Program-made: the position numbers and the translations under genes
Shown: piece after piece, positions 25,790-37,100 of the stretch
Numbering within the stretch: the stretch's first letter is position 1
Layout of the letters: each line of letters begins with the position of its first letter
Notes under the pieces: generated by a model
Told to the model about the DNA's origin: nothing
What the model saw: only the letters and a program-made list of their open reading frames with translations
Databases searched by the model: none
Assembly: GCF_000208745.1 (NCBI RefSeq)
Contig: NC_030854.1
Location: forward strand, 31,108,586-31,172,585
DNA length: 64,000 bases
Origin: Theobroma cacao
Taxonomy: Eukaryota > Streptophyta > Magnoliopsida > Malvales > Malvaceae
Reading direction: 5' to 3'

Positions 25790-26460
25790 AATAATCCTAA
25801 TAACATTTAAATTTATCACTAAAATATTAATAATTTAAAATGTTAATGATTCAATTATAAATAAAATATTAATATCTAAATTATCGATTATTAATATTTT
25901 CATTAAACTATAAAGTATTAATATTTAAAAATGTTAATGATTAAATTGTAAATAAAATATTGATTTTTAAATGATCAATTATAAATATTTTAAATAAATT
26001 ATAAATTTTAATATAAAAACAAAATAAAATAAAAACAAATAATCAAAATAACATTTAAATTTATAAATAAACTATTAATATTTCAAAATGTTAATGATTA
26101 AATTATAAATAAAATATTAATATTTAAATTATCAATTATTAATATTTTAAATAAATTATAAATTAATAACATTTCAAAAATAAAATAAAAATAAATAATC
26201 ATAATAACATTTGAATTTATAAATGAAATATTAATATTTTAGAATGTTAATGATTAAATTATAAATAAATTATTAATTTTTAAATTATTAACTTTTAAAA
26301 AATAAAATAAAATAAAAAATAATTATAATAACATTTAAATTATAAATAAAATATTATTATTTTAAAATGTTAATGACTGAATTATAAATAAAATATTAAT
26401 ATTTAAATGATCAATTATTATATTTTAAATAATTATATATTATTAATATTTAAAAATATA
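25790..26460. repeat. Degenerate AT-rich tandem array inside transposon 1
   Basis: Units that include AATAACATTTAAATTTAT, AATGTTAATGATTAAATTAT and ATTAATATTTAAATTATC recur about every 125-250 bases (near 25800, 26050, 26205 and 26330). No coding potential. Confidence 0.75.
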
Positions 26461-26704
26461 ATAAAAATAAAATGTCACATAAATAATAAAAGATGTTTTT
26501 ATCTTTTTATTTTCTATTCCTTTCTTATTCCAAAATTGTTGTTGCCAACCAAACACTACAATAAGTCATAATAATTATTCATGTCCTATTCCCTTTGTCA
26601 TACCAAACTAAATAATAACTATTCTATTCTATTTTCACCTCATTCTATTCCCACATAATAGCTATTCTATTCTATTTCTGTCTATTCCGTCAACCAAACG
26701 TACC

Positions 26705-27760
26705 ATAAGTAAAATAAATAATTTAATTTAAAAAAAAGTTCTCGTTACTATATATTTTATCCTGCCCCCTTAATTTATGTGAGGTTTCTTCTGTACAAGC
26801 TTAAGCATTTACTTGTGCATTATCACTAAGAATGGCCATTGAGCCATTCTTGACCTTTCTCTTGTACTTGTTGTAGTTTTAGGCATAGTTATTTGCTCAA
26901 CCGATGCCAGACCTTACTAGCAAAAACAGCTGAATTTTGAGGTTTTGCCTAAAGCAGCTCTTATTCCTCTTCCTCATTCGGGTCTGGCAATGGGATAAAT
27001 TAATGAGATCTGAAAATTCATGTTTTTGTGTTTTAATTATGTTAGATATGATCACATACGAAATATGATAAGGTTAAATATGAACATAAAATGTATACGA
27101 ATATGTTTAATAATCGTGTAATATGACATCATATGTTTAATACATTTATTAAATATATCAACATACGACATGTTTAATAAAATTAAATAAAAATAATTAT
27201 AATAAAATAAAATAACAATAACATCGAATATAATAAAATTTAATATAAATAACATACATAAAATTCATTATCAATTTATCATATTCATATTAATAAAATT
27301 TATCATTAACATCTAAACTTAAAATGAAAATAATACTCGAGCATTTAATTTATTGGTTGGTGTATGATCTCTTTGTTTAGAGAGTGAGGTTCACATCTCC
27401 TCTTTCAATTTTTTTTTTTAAAAAAAAGCCTTAAAATGAAAACAAAGAAAAGGTTCAAATTAGGGTATGAAATTCAAAAAACTTTTTAAAATAATTGTTT
27501 AAAATTATTTAAGTAAGGTTAAAATATTATCTTACTATTAATTTTAATGGATTGATAAACGTGTCATTTATATACCTTTAAATACGATTAACACGATTAA
27601 TTAAACGTATTTAAATGTGTTATTCATGTATGACACGTTTAATACACAAAAATTTTATGTCTTAAATATGTCAGACACAATTAAACAAAAAACACGTTAG
27701 AATTAAATTCAAATCTGTTAGATTTCATATCTTCTTGTGTCGTATCCAAAATTATTAACT
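26705..27760. other. Intergenic, AT-rich; no gene seen
   Basis: The part 26750-27000 has ordinary composition without an open frame. The part 27020-27760 is very AT-rich with recurring ACGTTTAA and ACACGATTAA words, typical of decayed small DNA transposons. No element boundary could be fixed. Confidence 0.5.
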
Positions 27761-28039
27761 GCACGTTTAGTATGAGGAATAACTATGCTATTCCCCCTCT
27801 ATTTCCAACTAATCCCTAAACCCTTATTTGGTTTAAAAGTTGAATAAGGAATAAAAATTCCTCAGGAATCAGTATTCTTTAAAGTGGGAGAAGTCTGCTT
27901 TAAGTATTCCCGATTCTCTCCTGATTTTATTATTTCGTGAATCATGGAATAGCTTTAAAATATTTAATAACTAAAATACCCTTATCCTATTCACAAATTT
28001 ACAACTTGGTCCATATAAAATATTTTTTTCTCTCTCATC

Positions 28040-28215
28040 CTCCTTTCCCTCTTCTCTCAGCCGATCTTCCCCTCTTTCTCTTAGCCGATCTTCCCTTCTT
28101 TCTCTCTCTGCTGCTCTTCCCCTTTTTCTCTCAACCGCTCTTCCCCACTCTTCCCCTCTTTCTGTCAGCCGCTCTTCCCCTCTCTCTCTCAACCGTTCTT
28201 CCCCGCTCTTCCCTT
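28040..28215 (+). repeat. CT-rich imperfect tandem repeats (CTCTCAGCCGATCTTCCC type)
   Basis: Seven or so variants of an 18-27 base unit ending in CTCTTCCC follow each other. The open frame running through it is low complexity and is not counted as coding. Confidence 0.75.
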
Positions 28216-28250
28216 CTTTCTCTCCATCACTCTTCCACTGTTTGGGTTCT

Positions 28251-28749
28251 GTCAGAGGATGTGCAAGGAAGGGTCAAAGAGATCTTGGAGAATTTGAAGA
28301 AAGTTAAGGGTCAAGCTAGAGGTCAAGCTCTTAAGGAGCTTAGGCAAGTGGTTCAAGCTCATGGGACAGCTAAAAAGACAGTTGTGGCATGTGGAGGTGT
28401 TGGTTTGATTTCATCTTTGTTAGGTCCTTTTACAACTCATGTTGTTGGGTCAGAGGTAGTTGGAGTTCTTGTGAACTTGAATCTTGATTTCGATTCCAAG
28501 TCTGATTTATTGCAGCTCGCTAAAATATCTTTAATGGTGGATATTTTAAATGAAGGGTCGATTGAGATCAAGATCAACTGTACGAGGTTGATTGGAATGT
28601 TGATGGAAGGGAATGATTCTGCGTCTGAAAATGTTGCAAGTTTGAGTCTTTTAGTTGGATTGTTGAGGTTAGTGAAAGATAAGAAGCGCCTATATGGGGT
28701 ATTGGCTGGACTGAGTTCGCTCAAGAAAATTTGCTCTCATGAATCCATT
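28251..28749 (+). pseudogene. Captured fragment of an ARM-repeat protein, probably a plant U-box (PUB) E3 ligase
   Basis: An uninterrupted frame reads SEDVQGRVKEILENLKKVKG, then LKELRQVVQAHGTAKKTVVACGG, VLVNLNLDFDSKSDLLQ, GSIEIKINCTRLIGMLM and ends LSSLKKICSHES. The helical periodicity with repeated leucine/valine and the EIKINCTRLIG-type element are typical of the armadillo region of plant U-box proteins. There is no U-box, and the frame runs directly into transposon AT-rich sequence, so this is a partial copy. It has no stop codon over about 165 codons, suggesting recent capture or selection. A start codon of its own is not evident. The exact PUB paralogue is not determined. Confidence 0.7.
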
Positions 28750-29163
28750 TATAAAAATAATTATCCATTTATAAAAATATTTTAGAATAATTATCTATTT
28801 ATAAAAATATATGAATAAATTATAATTATTTTTAATAATTGAAATAAAATATTATTATGATAAATAATTGTCTTTAAGATAAATATGTATTTAAATTATA
28901 ATAATGATAATTTTGTTTTTTTTATGAAAATAAATGTTAATATGATTAAGGTTATTTTTGTCTTTTTATCACCTATTCTTTTTTTATTTCAATATTTTTT
29001 TTATCAACCAAACACTGTAATAAGTCATAATAGTAATTCTTGCTCTATTCAATTCACTGTACCAAATAAAATAATAATTATTGTATTTTATTTCTACTTT
29101 ATTCTATTATCACAGAATAACTATTCTATTCAATTCCTATTTATTTCACGAACCAAACGTGCC

Positions 29164-30216
29164 ATAAGTCTAAAACAAACCATGCTCCTAATCCACCTTA
29201 TTCAAGCAAAGCTGCTCATGTGTTTCAATTGCTCTTATACATAGTAATACTTTTGTTAATATAAAGTATGCAGTTCATCATCTCTCTTCTCACTTTGCAT
29301 CCTACTCTTTTATTCTTTCGGAAAGATAGAAGAAAAAAAATAAAAATAAAAAAATACGTATATCTGTTTACATGTGATAAAAAAATTATTTTTCTTTAAT
29401 TTTTTTTTGTGTGAGAAGAAAAAATAAGTAGGTCTTTCGTCTTTCCAGCCAGATCCGACCATTCAAAAATAGAATAAACTACTTATTCAATTTATATTAA
29501 CCCTTTTATTTATAAATTTACCTCAAACCTCGTATGTATGTTTTTTTCATTATTTTTCATCCTCAGTACCAAATACTAAGCAAGATTCGTTCCTCTCATT
29601 CCTTTTATATTTCTTACTTCAACTTTTTCCTTCCCCCATAGTTGTACATTCCTACCAAATATAGTTTTAGTCTCACAGTCAGACAATCATCGGACCACCA
29701 TCATCACTGTGTAGCTTGCCTTTGCTTGTTCCTTGTGGTTTAGCATCGGATGTTGCCCCTTTATTCTGTTCTTGTTTTGGTGCGTTATTCCATTCTGTCC
29801 AGCCCCGAGGCCCAAACTATAAGAAAGACTAGTTAATCAAAGGAAAACCGATAGATATGCTCACAGATTGTTAAACGTTTAGATTGAAACAAAAGTATAA
29901 TTTAATTTGTGTTAATTTCTTGAGTTTAATATTTTAATTACTAATTAACTAAAACGAACTAATATCTTTATTATAAAGCCAACCTAGGAGAATACTTAAA
30001 TAAAGATTCGATGAATTCGTCATCACTTTAGTAAAAGCTTGGCGCTTTACGCTTGCTTCCCACCTGCCAACTTTTACCATATTCAACATGAACAATTTTC
30101 TTCTAAAACATCAAGTTTTGCGGAGTCCTCTCCAGTCTGCCACTTCACTTCTTCTTTTTCTCAAGCCACAAGCACACCAAGTAACAAACGTTTGTCTCTC
30201 ACTATTTATCTCAAAA
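29164..30216. promoter_or_regulatory. Upstream region of DRP4-1; homologous to 44827-45738
   Basis: From about 29292 (TTTGCATCCTACTC) to the start codon the sequence is nearly the same as that before DRP4-2, including TCTTTCGG, the CATCGGACCACCATCATCAC stretch and the leader ACCATGAACAATTTTC (or its close variant). The conserved block should contain the DRP4-1/2 promoter and 5' UTR. No exact core element can be fixed. Confidence 0.6.
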
Positions 30217-32298
30217 ATGAGTGGACATGAGGATGTTGATTCAGAAAACACTGGAGTCGACGGCATAGTCTTCTATGATTTTGATGATTCTCCACCGTAT
30301 GCAGCTCCAGCTCCTACGGAACAAGAAAAAACAGTAGCAGCCAAAGTGGAATCAGCTCCTATTATTTCATCATACAATGACAAAATCCGACCTTTGCTTG
30401 ATGCCATTGACAAGCTCAGGCTCCTTATGGTCATGAAAGAAGGCATACAACTCCCCACAATTGTTGTGGTCGGAGACCAATCATCTGGCAAGTCCAGTGT
30501 TCTTGATTCCTTGGCTGGTGTCAATCTTCCTCGTAGCCAGGGTATTTGCACTCGGGTGCCCCTCATAATCAGGTTGCAAAATCATTCAAGTCCAAGGCCA
30601 GATCTTTACTTGGAGTACAGTGGCAAAGTAGTCCCGGTGGACGAATCCTACATCGCAACAGCCATAAATCTTGCAACTGATGAGATTACAGGTCATGGTA
30701 AGGGCATATCTAACACACCGCTTACTTTGGTGGTGAAAAAGGATGGTGTTCCTGATCTTACCATGGTCGATCTTCCTGGAATCACTAGAGTTCCTGTCCA
30801 TGGTCAGCCTGAAAATATATATGAGCAGATCAGAGATATTATCATGCAGTACATAACACCAAAAGAAAGCATTATCCTCAATGTTTTGTCTGCTTCTGTT
30901 GATTTTTCTACTTGTGAATCCATTAAGATGTCACGGCAAGTCGATAAGACTGGTGAGAGAACTCTGGCTGTGGTTACCAAGGCTGATAAAGCCCCCGAGG
31001 AGCTTCTTCAGAAGGTTACTGCTGATGATGTGAATATAGGACTTGGTTATGTTTGTGTTAGGAATCGTATCGGTGATGAGTCCCATGAAGAAGCAAGCAG
31101 GGAAGAGGCTAGATTGTTCCAAACTCATCCACATCTGTCAAGGATTGATAAATCAATTGTGGGTGTTCCAGTGTTGGCCCGAAAACTCGTTCAAATTCAG
31201 GCAAATACCATTGCAAGGTGCTTACCGGAGATAGTGAAGAACATTAGTGAAAAGCTGAATGCAAATGTTTCAGAGCTGGAAAGAATGCCTAAGGCCTTGA
31301 CTTCAGTTGCGGATGCCATGACAGCTTTTATGAGGATCATTGGAGCAGTTAAAGAATCCCTTAGGAAACTTCTTTGGAGAGGGGATTTTGATGAATACCC
31401 TGATGGTAGTTCCAAGCATGGTACTGCTCGTTTTGTTGAAATGCTCAACCAGTTTTCGTATGAGCTTCACAACTGTGAGGAAAGTGATCCCACAAAAGAC
31501 TTTTTAGCAGAAGAGATCAAGGTTTTGGAAGATGCTAAAGGAATTGAACTACCGAATTTCCTTTCTCGTGAAGTATTCCTTCGTATCCTGCAAAGAAAAG
31601 TTGAGAGGATATCATGTACACCGATTAAATTTGCTGAAACGATTTGGGACTACATAGATGGGGTGGTCATGGCTGTTTTGATGCGCCACTCAGAAATGTA
31701 TCCCCAGCTTAAGGTGTCCACGACAAGAGCTGCGCATAATCTTGTTCAAAAGATGAGGGTGCAATCAATCAATCGGGTGAAGGAGATTGTACAGATGGAG
31801 AAGCTGACATGTTATACTTGTAATCCTGAGTACATGGTGGAGTGGACTAAGCTCATGAACCAACAAGACAATTTCACCAAAAATTTAAACACCGGACCAA
31901 ACCATATGTGGATGCCTTCCAGTGTGATTGTTGAAGGTTTTGGGCATATTGCAGTTGAACATCTCAGACATCATTCCTGTATTTTGCTCCAGCAAGCTTT
32001 CGACCTGAAGATGAGAATGACTGCTTACTGGAAGATAGTTCTGCAAAGGTTGGTTGATTCCATGGCATTGCATTTGCGGTATTGTGTTCATAATCTCGTG
32101 AACAATAACATGGAGGAGATTGTAAATGAGTTAATAGGACCCGATGGACATGGAATTGAGATGATGTTGGTGGAATCCCCTGCAATTGCTGCAAAGCGTG
32201 AGAAGCTGAAAAAGAGCATCAAGCTGCTGAAGGAGTCCAAAGATGTTGTGGCCAAGGTCATGGACAGGATTGCTAGTTATGGTGAATTAGCTGCTTAA
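30217..32298 (+). CDS. Dynamin-related GTPase, DRP4 (Mx-like) type, copy 1
   Basis: One exon encodes 693 residues from MSGHEDVDSE. GTPase motifs are G1 GDQSSGKS (86-93), the switch I threonine in GICTRVP (about 112), G3 DLPG (185-188) and G4 TKAD (254-257). The stalk spans roughly 320-685 and ends with the GED-like helix KREKLKKSIKLLKESKD. There is no PH domain and no proline-rich tail, so the layout is that of animal Mx proteins and plant DRP4A-D, which are also intronless. Residues ~545-590 occupy the position of Mx loop L4. The start was chosen because DRP4-2 begins at the same place; an in-frame ATG at 30088 would add 43 residues, but a base difference breaks that frame in copy 2. DRP4 function in plants is largely unknown; a role in membrane remodelling or defence is inference. 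Confidence 0.93.
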   Translation: MSGHEDVDSENTGVDGIVFYDFDDSPPYAAPAPTEQEKTVAAKVESAPIISSYNDKIRPLLDAIDKLRLLMVMKEGIQLPTIVVVGDQSSGKSSVLDSLAGVNLPRSQGICTRVPLIIRLQNHSSPRPDLYLEYSGKVVPVDESYIATAINLATDEITGHGKGISNTPLTLVVKKDGVPDLTMVDLPGITRVPVHGQPENIYEQIRDIIMQYITPKESIILNVLSASVDFSTCESIKMSRQVDKTGERTLAVVTKADKAPEELLQKVTADDVNIGLGYVCVRNRIGDESHEEASREEARLFQTHPHLSRIDKSIVGVPVLARKLVQIQANTIARCLPEIVKNISEKLNANVSELERMPKALTSVADAMTAFMRIIGAVKESLRKLLWRGDFDEYPDGSSKHGTARFVEMLNQFSYELHNCEESDPTKDFLAEEIKVLEDAKGIELPNFLSREVFLRILQRKVERISCTPIKFAETIWDYIDGVVMAVLMRHSEMYPQLKVSTTRAAHNLVQKMRVQSINRVKEIVQMEKLTCYTCNPEYMVEWTKLMNQQDNFTKNLNTGPNHMWMPSSVIVEGFGHIAVEHLRHHSCILLQQAFDLKMRMTAYWKIVLQRLVDSMALHLRYCVHNLVNNNMEEIVNELIGPDGHGIEMMLVESPAIAAKREKLKKSIKLLKESKDVVAKVMDRIASYGELAA

Positions 32299-33740
32299 TA
32301 ATTACTCATTAATTAGGTGATGCTTTGCTTAATTCTTCGTTTTAAGTTTGTGTCCCCCATATGCGACAACTTTCTACTGAAGTTAATTTATAACATTACA
32401 TAGCAATGCCTTGGATTGGCTAAGTTGTTTTATTTTCAATGAGTTGTTATAAAACTAAAATTAAATAAATAAAAGTAATACTATTGCTTGTGGTGACTGA
32501 AGCAGAATTCTGCCACAAACATCACCAAGAATTAGTAAGAATTTTGTTGCGTATATTGCAGAATTTAACCTTTTTTTTATAATATTTAATTTCTATTCAT
32601 GGTGGGAAAGATATAATTTTTTTCATTCTCGACTTTTTGTATTTATTTAAAATCTATCATTCCATTGAACTGTCATCAATATGAACTCAATATATCACGT
32701 ACCACTTTAATGAATGTATATGCGATAAATTTCATCTAAATTGTGATAATGTATTGAAATATATATATATATATATATATATTGATAAATTAAATTTAAA
32801 ATAAATAAAAAAGTCATAAATAAAAAAAATAAATTTTTAATTAAGTTGAAGATGAAAATGCAACATTGGCAATAGATTAATTATGGATTAATGGTACAAT
32901 TGCCCTCATAATTACTTGGAGCCAAAAATGAAGTGATAATTTGGTGAAAGGAAAAAGGCTAGCTGCCATGGTGGTCCACCACTTTCTCCTCGTTCCCTCC
33001 ATCTTTTTTTCCATTTTTTTATACCCTAATTTTTTATCTCTAATTTATTTTTTTTTGCAATATGCATTATATAACCCTAAGCCTAAATGAATCATCAAAC
33101 CCAATTAGCAAATTAACCTAATAATCCAAACAAAAATTGAGCTTCCGACCCAATTAATAATCAGACTTCAAGCTCCATTAATAAATTAAGTCTTAGGCTC
33201 CAGTTTAAAATAAGGTCAAATAAGATAAGTTTAAAAAGTTAAAAAATTGAAATTGAATTAGTAACGCTTTAATCAGAATTATTCTCAAATTCATACTAAA
33301 CAAGTCTGAACAAAATGATGTTATATGCGTTTTTTTTTTAAAATCATGTAATTACTGTTTAAATTGACTGCAATAATTTGAAACACTAGAAAAGCAGTAT
33401 GAATGACAGATTCATCTTAATCCATCAATTACTTAGTAAACCCTTCAAAATTAACATTCTTGTTGAAACCATGTAGTTTATTATTGCACTATCCAAACAC
33501 TTCTTATGCAGATGATCCTCACCTTTTTCGTTTGCTCAAATTTCATTATTAGAAAAAAATAAAAGGCAAATATTAATTTATAATTTCATATTTTGGAAAA
33601 TAATGGGCAATTATATAGGCAAAAAGTGATATCATGTACTTTCAATCTAATTACATAATCAAACCCGGTAAAATTTCTTGTGTTGAGTGAGTAACAAGCT
33701 TCCTCGCAATGGTATCCTTTCATCAATTCTTTTTAAGTTT
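32299..33740. other. Downstream spacer of DRP4-1, homologous to 47821-48870 and partly to 60360-60640
   Basis: The 3' flank TTAGGTGATGCTTTG and the AAGCAGAATTCTGCCACAAAC stretch recur after DRP4-2. The segment 33060-33330 (TAACCCTAAGCCTAAATGA...) recurs at 48520-48790 and, more diverged, at 60430-60640. An (AT)n microsatellite lies at 32760-32782. No gene is seen. Confidence 0.75.
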
Positions 33741-33953
33741 TAGTCTTGTCACCATACTCTCCTTGGAACCTAAAAAATTGAAATGAATTTTTTTGTTATT
33801 ATTTATAAAAATAAATTTAAAATTAACATTATTAAGATTTAGTTTTAATATCCAAATAATAGTTTAGTCTTTTAAAAAAAAGTAGCATTAAAATGACAAC
33901 CAAAACCTTATTAAGAGGGTTGAGATTTATAGGTTTGAATTCTTTTTTCCATT

Positions 33954-34158
33954 ACACTTAATTCTTTATATTTGAGTCAAAAATATAATTTTTTTTTAAT
34001 TTTTGACCAAGACCCATATCCATAATTCATGGTTGATTGGATAATAATAACAAACTTACACTTAATTCTTCATATTTGTGCCAAAAATATAATTTTTGAA
34101 TTTTTGACCAAGACCCATATATATAATTCATGGTTGATTGGATAATAATAACAAACTT
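33954..34158. repeat. Direct tandem duplication of about 102 bp
   Basis: Two adjacent copies (33954-34057 and 34058-34158) share ACACTTAATTCTT, TTTTTGACCAAGACCCATAT and CATGGTTGATTGGATAATAA, with a few substitutions. They lie just before the LINE remnant. Confidence 0.85.
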
Positions 34159-34189
34159 GCGGTTAAAAAAATAATTAGTAATAGAGAAA

Positions 34190-37100
34190 AAAAAAAAGAA
34201 TGTCGGTGCTAGAGGGTTTATTCTCCAAGAACACTTTTCCACCAATCCTCAATGATTGGAGTAGGAAAAAAGTAAAGACCAGAAGTGATTGTCAGGATGG
34301 AGATTAGCTAGATATCCATCACAACCTTTCCTTTCAAGACGCTTTGATGTCATCAGAGGGAGAAGACTTATTTTAAAAGGAAAATAAAGATTCAAATGGT
34401 GATGTCAGATTGGTAGATACCAATCTTGAGGATTTTGACAACGACCCACCAGATTTCGAGAAGGATTCTGATGAGGAATTTTCATTTTGGATCTTTGAAG
34501 GAGAGCCTTCTCTTGACATCTTTGAGCGTAAACAAGACGATCTTGTCAAGAAATGGAGCAAATCGGTTGTGGTTCATATCTTAGGGCATCTAATATCTTA
34601 TAAGGTACTCTGTGACAAAATTATTTCCTTATGGTCTCTTAAAGGACATTTCAAAATTATTGATCTTAATGATGAGAATTATCTTATTCAATTCTTCCTG
34701 GAAGAGGATTATCTCAAGGCATTGTTAAATGGGCCGTGGATGGTGCAGGGTCGGTATTTGATCGTGAGACCTTAGTCTCCATACTATTACAGGGAAACAC
34801 ATGATTTGTCAACGGTTGCAACTTGGATCAGATTCCTTAGGATACCGCTTCATTTCTACCATAAAACCATATTGAGGAGAATTGCGACTATCTTTGGGAA
34901 ATTATTAAAGATAGATTATAATATGAACGTTTAAAAAGAGGGAAAATTTGCTCTCATTGCTGTTGAGCTCGATCTTTCAAAACCATTACTCCCTAGATGC
35001 TTTCTTAATGGACTTCTACAAAAGGTAGAATATGAGGGCTTACCCAGGGTCTGCTTCAATTATGACGTTTATGGACATGTTAAAGAGATTTTCCTTAAAC
35101 AGGATATTGAACAACTAGTTACTAGTCACTATCCGAATGAAGGTAACAATGAATAGTCAGAGTCTTCTCCCTTTGGCCCTTGGATGTTAGTATCAAGAAG
35201 AAAATATAAGAATGGAAAGGTTAAACAAAATCAACTACGGGAAAGAACAGATTGGATCCAAGTAAAATGATTCCCTCTGACAAATCTCACAAGCCATCTC
35301 TTATTTGGAGCCATATAGCCAAACCTCTCAACCTCTCCAACAAGTTCCACAATCTGGTTTTCAATGGTTTCAGCCACATGCTTAGGAAAGGAACAACAAT
35401 ATTGCCCTGGAATGATCCTTGGATAGCGAAAACCCCTTTCTCCTCTAAATTCCCTCGAATTTTTATGCTAGCCAATAACAAAAAAGCTACTATTGCTGAA
35501 TCAGGGAAGTGGACTAACAACAAATGGAATTGAGAAATTAGCTTAAGAAGGGAACCCCTCAATTAGGAACAAGAACAATGGTATAAATTCAAAAACCTCA
35601 TTGATGGCATTAAACCTTATCCTATGGATCAAGACAAGGTTACTTGGAAAAATACCACCAGTGGCTTTTATTCCCTTGCTTCTTTCTACAAGGCTTTCCA
35701 TGATATTCTACATTGCTCTAACAGCCTTTGGACTAATTTGTGGACTAGTCAAGCTCCCTCTAACATTGAAATTTTTTGTTGGCAAGCATTTCAAGGAAAA
35801 ATGGCAGCAAAGGCTATTCTCGTGCAAAAATGACTCATTGATGTTTAGAATGCAAGCTGACCTTTTGTAAGTCCACTCTTGAAGCTCTTTTTCATCTCTT
35901 TTTTGATTGTATGATGGCTTAGGAAACTTGTACTATGTGCTTTTAAGGAGTCAACTAGGTCTCTCCTAGTAATGCACCAAACATTTTCATAGCATGGGTT
36001 AAGTACGCTCTCCTTACTTGCCTCCAAAATGGTTGGAAAATGCTATTTTATGCCATTCTTTAGTCCTTATGGCTTTATAGAAATGAAATTATCTTCAAGA
36101 GAAAACCTTTTGATGCAAAACAAATTGTGGTTCGTGAAGGAGGAAGTTCGTGAAGCACTCTTCGAGATGAAACCTCTTAAAGCACCCGATTTGGATGGTT
36201 ATCCCACTTTGTTCTTTCAATCCCAATGGCAAATGGTGGGACAAAAATTAGTCAAATATATTCAAGATGTTTCAATGGAGCAAAGTTTGGCAGCAACACG
36301 TGTAGTTCCTTGATTGTCTCAATTCCCAAAGTTGGGGCTCTGAGTATATTTCTCAATTTAGACCCATTAATTCACTACTAGTGGTTTTTGAAGTTTTAAT
36401 AAAGGTGGTAGCTAAAAGGTTAAAGCCATGTATGAATCTATTGATAAAAGAACTACAAACCAATTGTATTTCTGATAAACATATTGTTGATAATATAATT
36501 GTTGCCTAGAAAGTAGTGCATTCTTTTAACAAAAAACAGGGACGAAAAGGATGGATGATAATTAAGATTGACTTAGAGAAGGCTTACGATAGACTAAGCT
36601 GGGAGTTCATTCATGACTCGCTTTTGGAAGCAAGAATCCCAAGTAACATCATAGACATTTTAATCAGAAGTTGGAATTGTAATAGTTCTCACATACTATG
36701 AAATGGTACCCATTCTGATAAATTTTTCCCTTTACGAGAAATGTGACAAAGAGATCAATTGGCTCTCTATTTATTTGTTTTGTGTATAGAAAAGGTGGCT
36801 CATGGTATAAAACAAGCTATTGAATAGGGAGTGCTGAAACTAATTAGATTAGGCAAGCATGGACCACCCCTAACTCATTTTTGCTTTATCAATGATCTCA
36901 TATTACTTGCAAAAGCCTTAGAAGCTCATATGGTGGTAATAAAAGGAGTATTAGAGGACTTTTGTGCATGTTCTAATGAGAAGGTAAGTATAGCAAAATG
37001 GACTTTTTTTGCTCACAAAATGTATTAAGGGTGGCAATTACTAAATTAATTGAGTGCTCTGGTTTCTCTTATTTAAACAATATTGGTAAATATCTTGGGG

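Larger units (their letters stand above)
24353..26704. mobile_element. Non-autonomous DNA transposon 1 (GGCACGTTTGGT ends), with hairpins, CT tract and AT-rich array
   Basis: The left end reads GGCACGTTTGGTACGGGGA and the right end reads inward as GGTACGTTTGGTTGACGGA, so the ends are imperfect inverted repeats. Subterminal sequence is rich in AATAGCTATTCC-like words on both sides. The right flank is ATAAGT; the left flank is TGAT, so a TWA-type duplication is possible but degraded. The interior has a CT-rich tract (24625-24680), a GC-rich block with three short hairpins, an assembly gap, an unidentified non-repetitive block (25341-25690) and an AT-rich array. No transposase is seen. The ends match the element at 27761-29163 closely, which defines a family. 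Class assignment (PIF/Harbinger-like) is tentative. Confidence 0.7.
27761..29163. mobile_element. Non-autonomous DNA transposon 2 of the same family, carrying a host gene fragment (Pack-type)
   Basis: The left end reads GCACGTTTAGTATGAGGAA and the right end reads inward as GGCACGTTTGGTTCGTGAA, matching transposon 1. The ~60 bases inside the left end (CTATGCTATTCCCCCTCTAT) and the ~200 bases inside the right end (AACCAAACACTGTAATAAGT...) also match. The interior differs entirely: a CT-rich imperfect tandem array (28040-28215), then coding-like sequence of an ARM-repeat protein (28251-28749), then AT-rich repeats. The right flank is again ATAAGT. No transposase is present. Shared ends with an exchanged interior and captured exon sequence are the signature of Pack-type elements. 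Confidence 0.75.

Noticed and set aside
27937..28250. Leader of the ARM-containing frame as a signal peptide (leucine/proline/serine-rich)
   Set aside because: The residues come from a CT-rich tandem array inside the transposon, not from a conserved domain.
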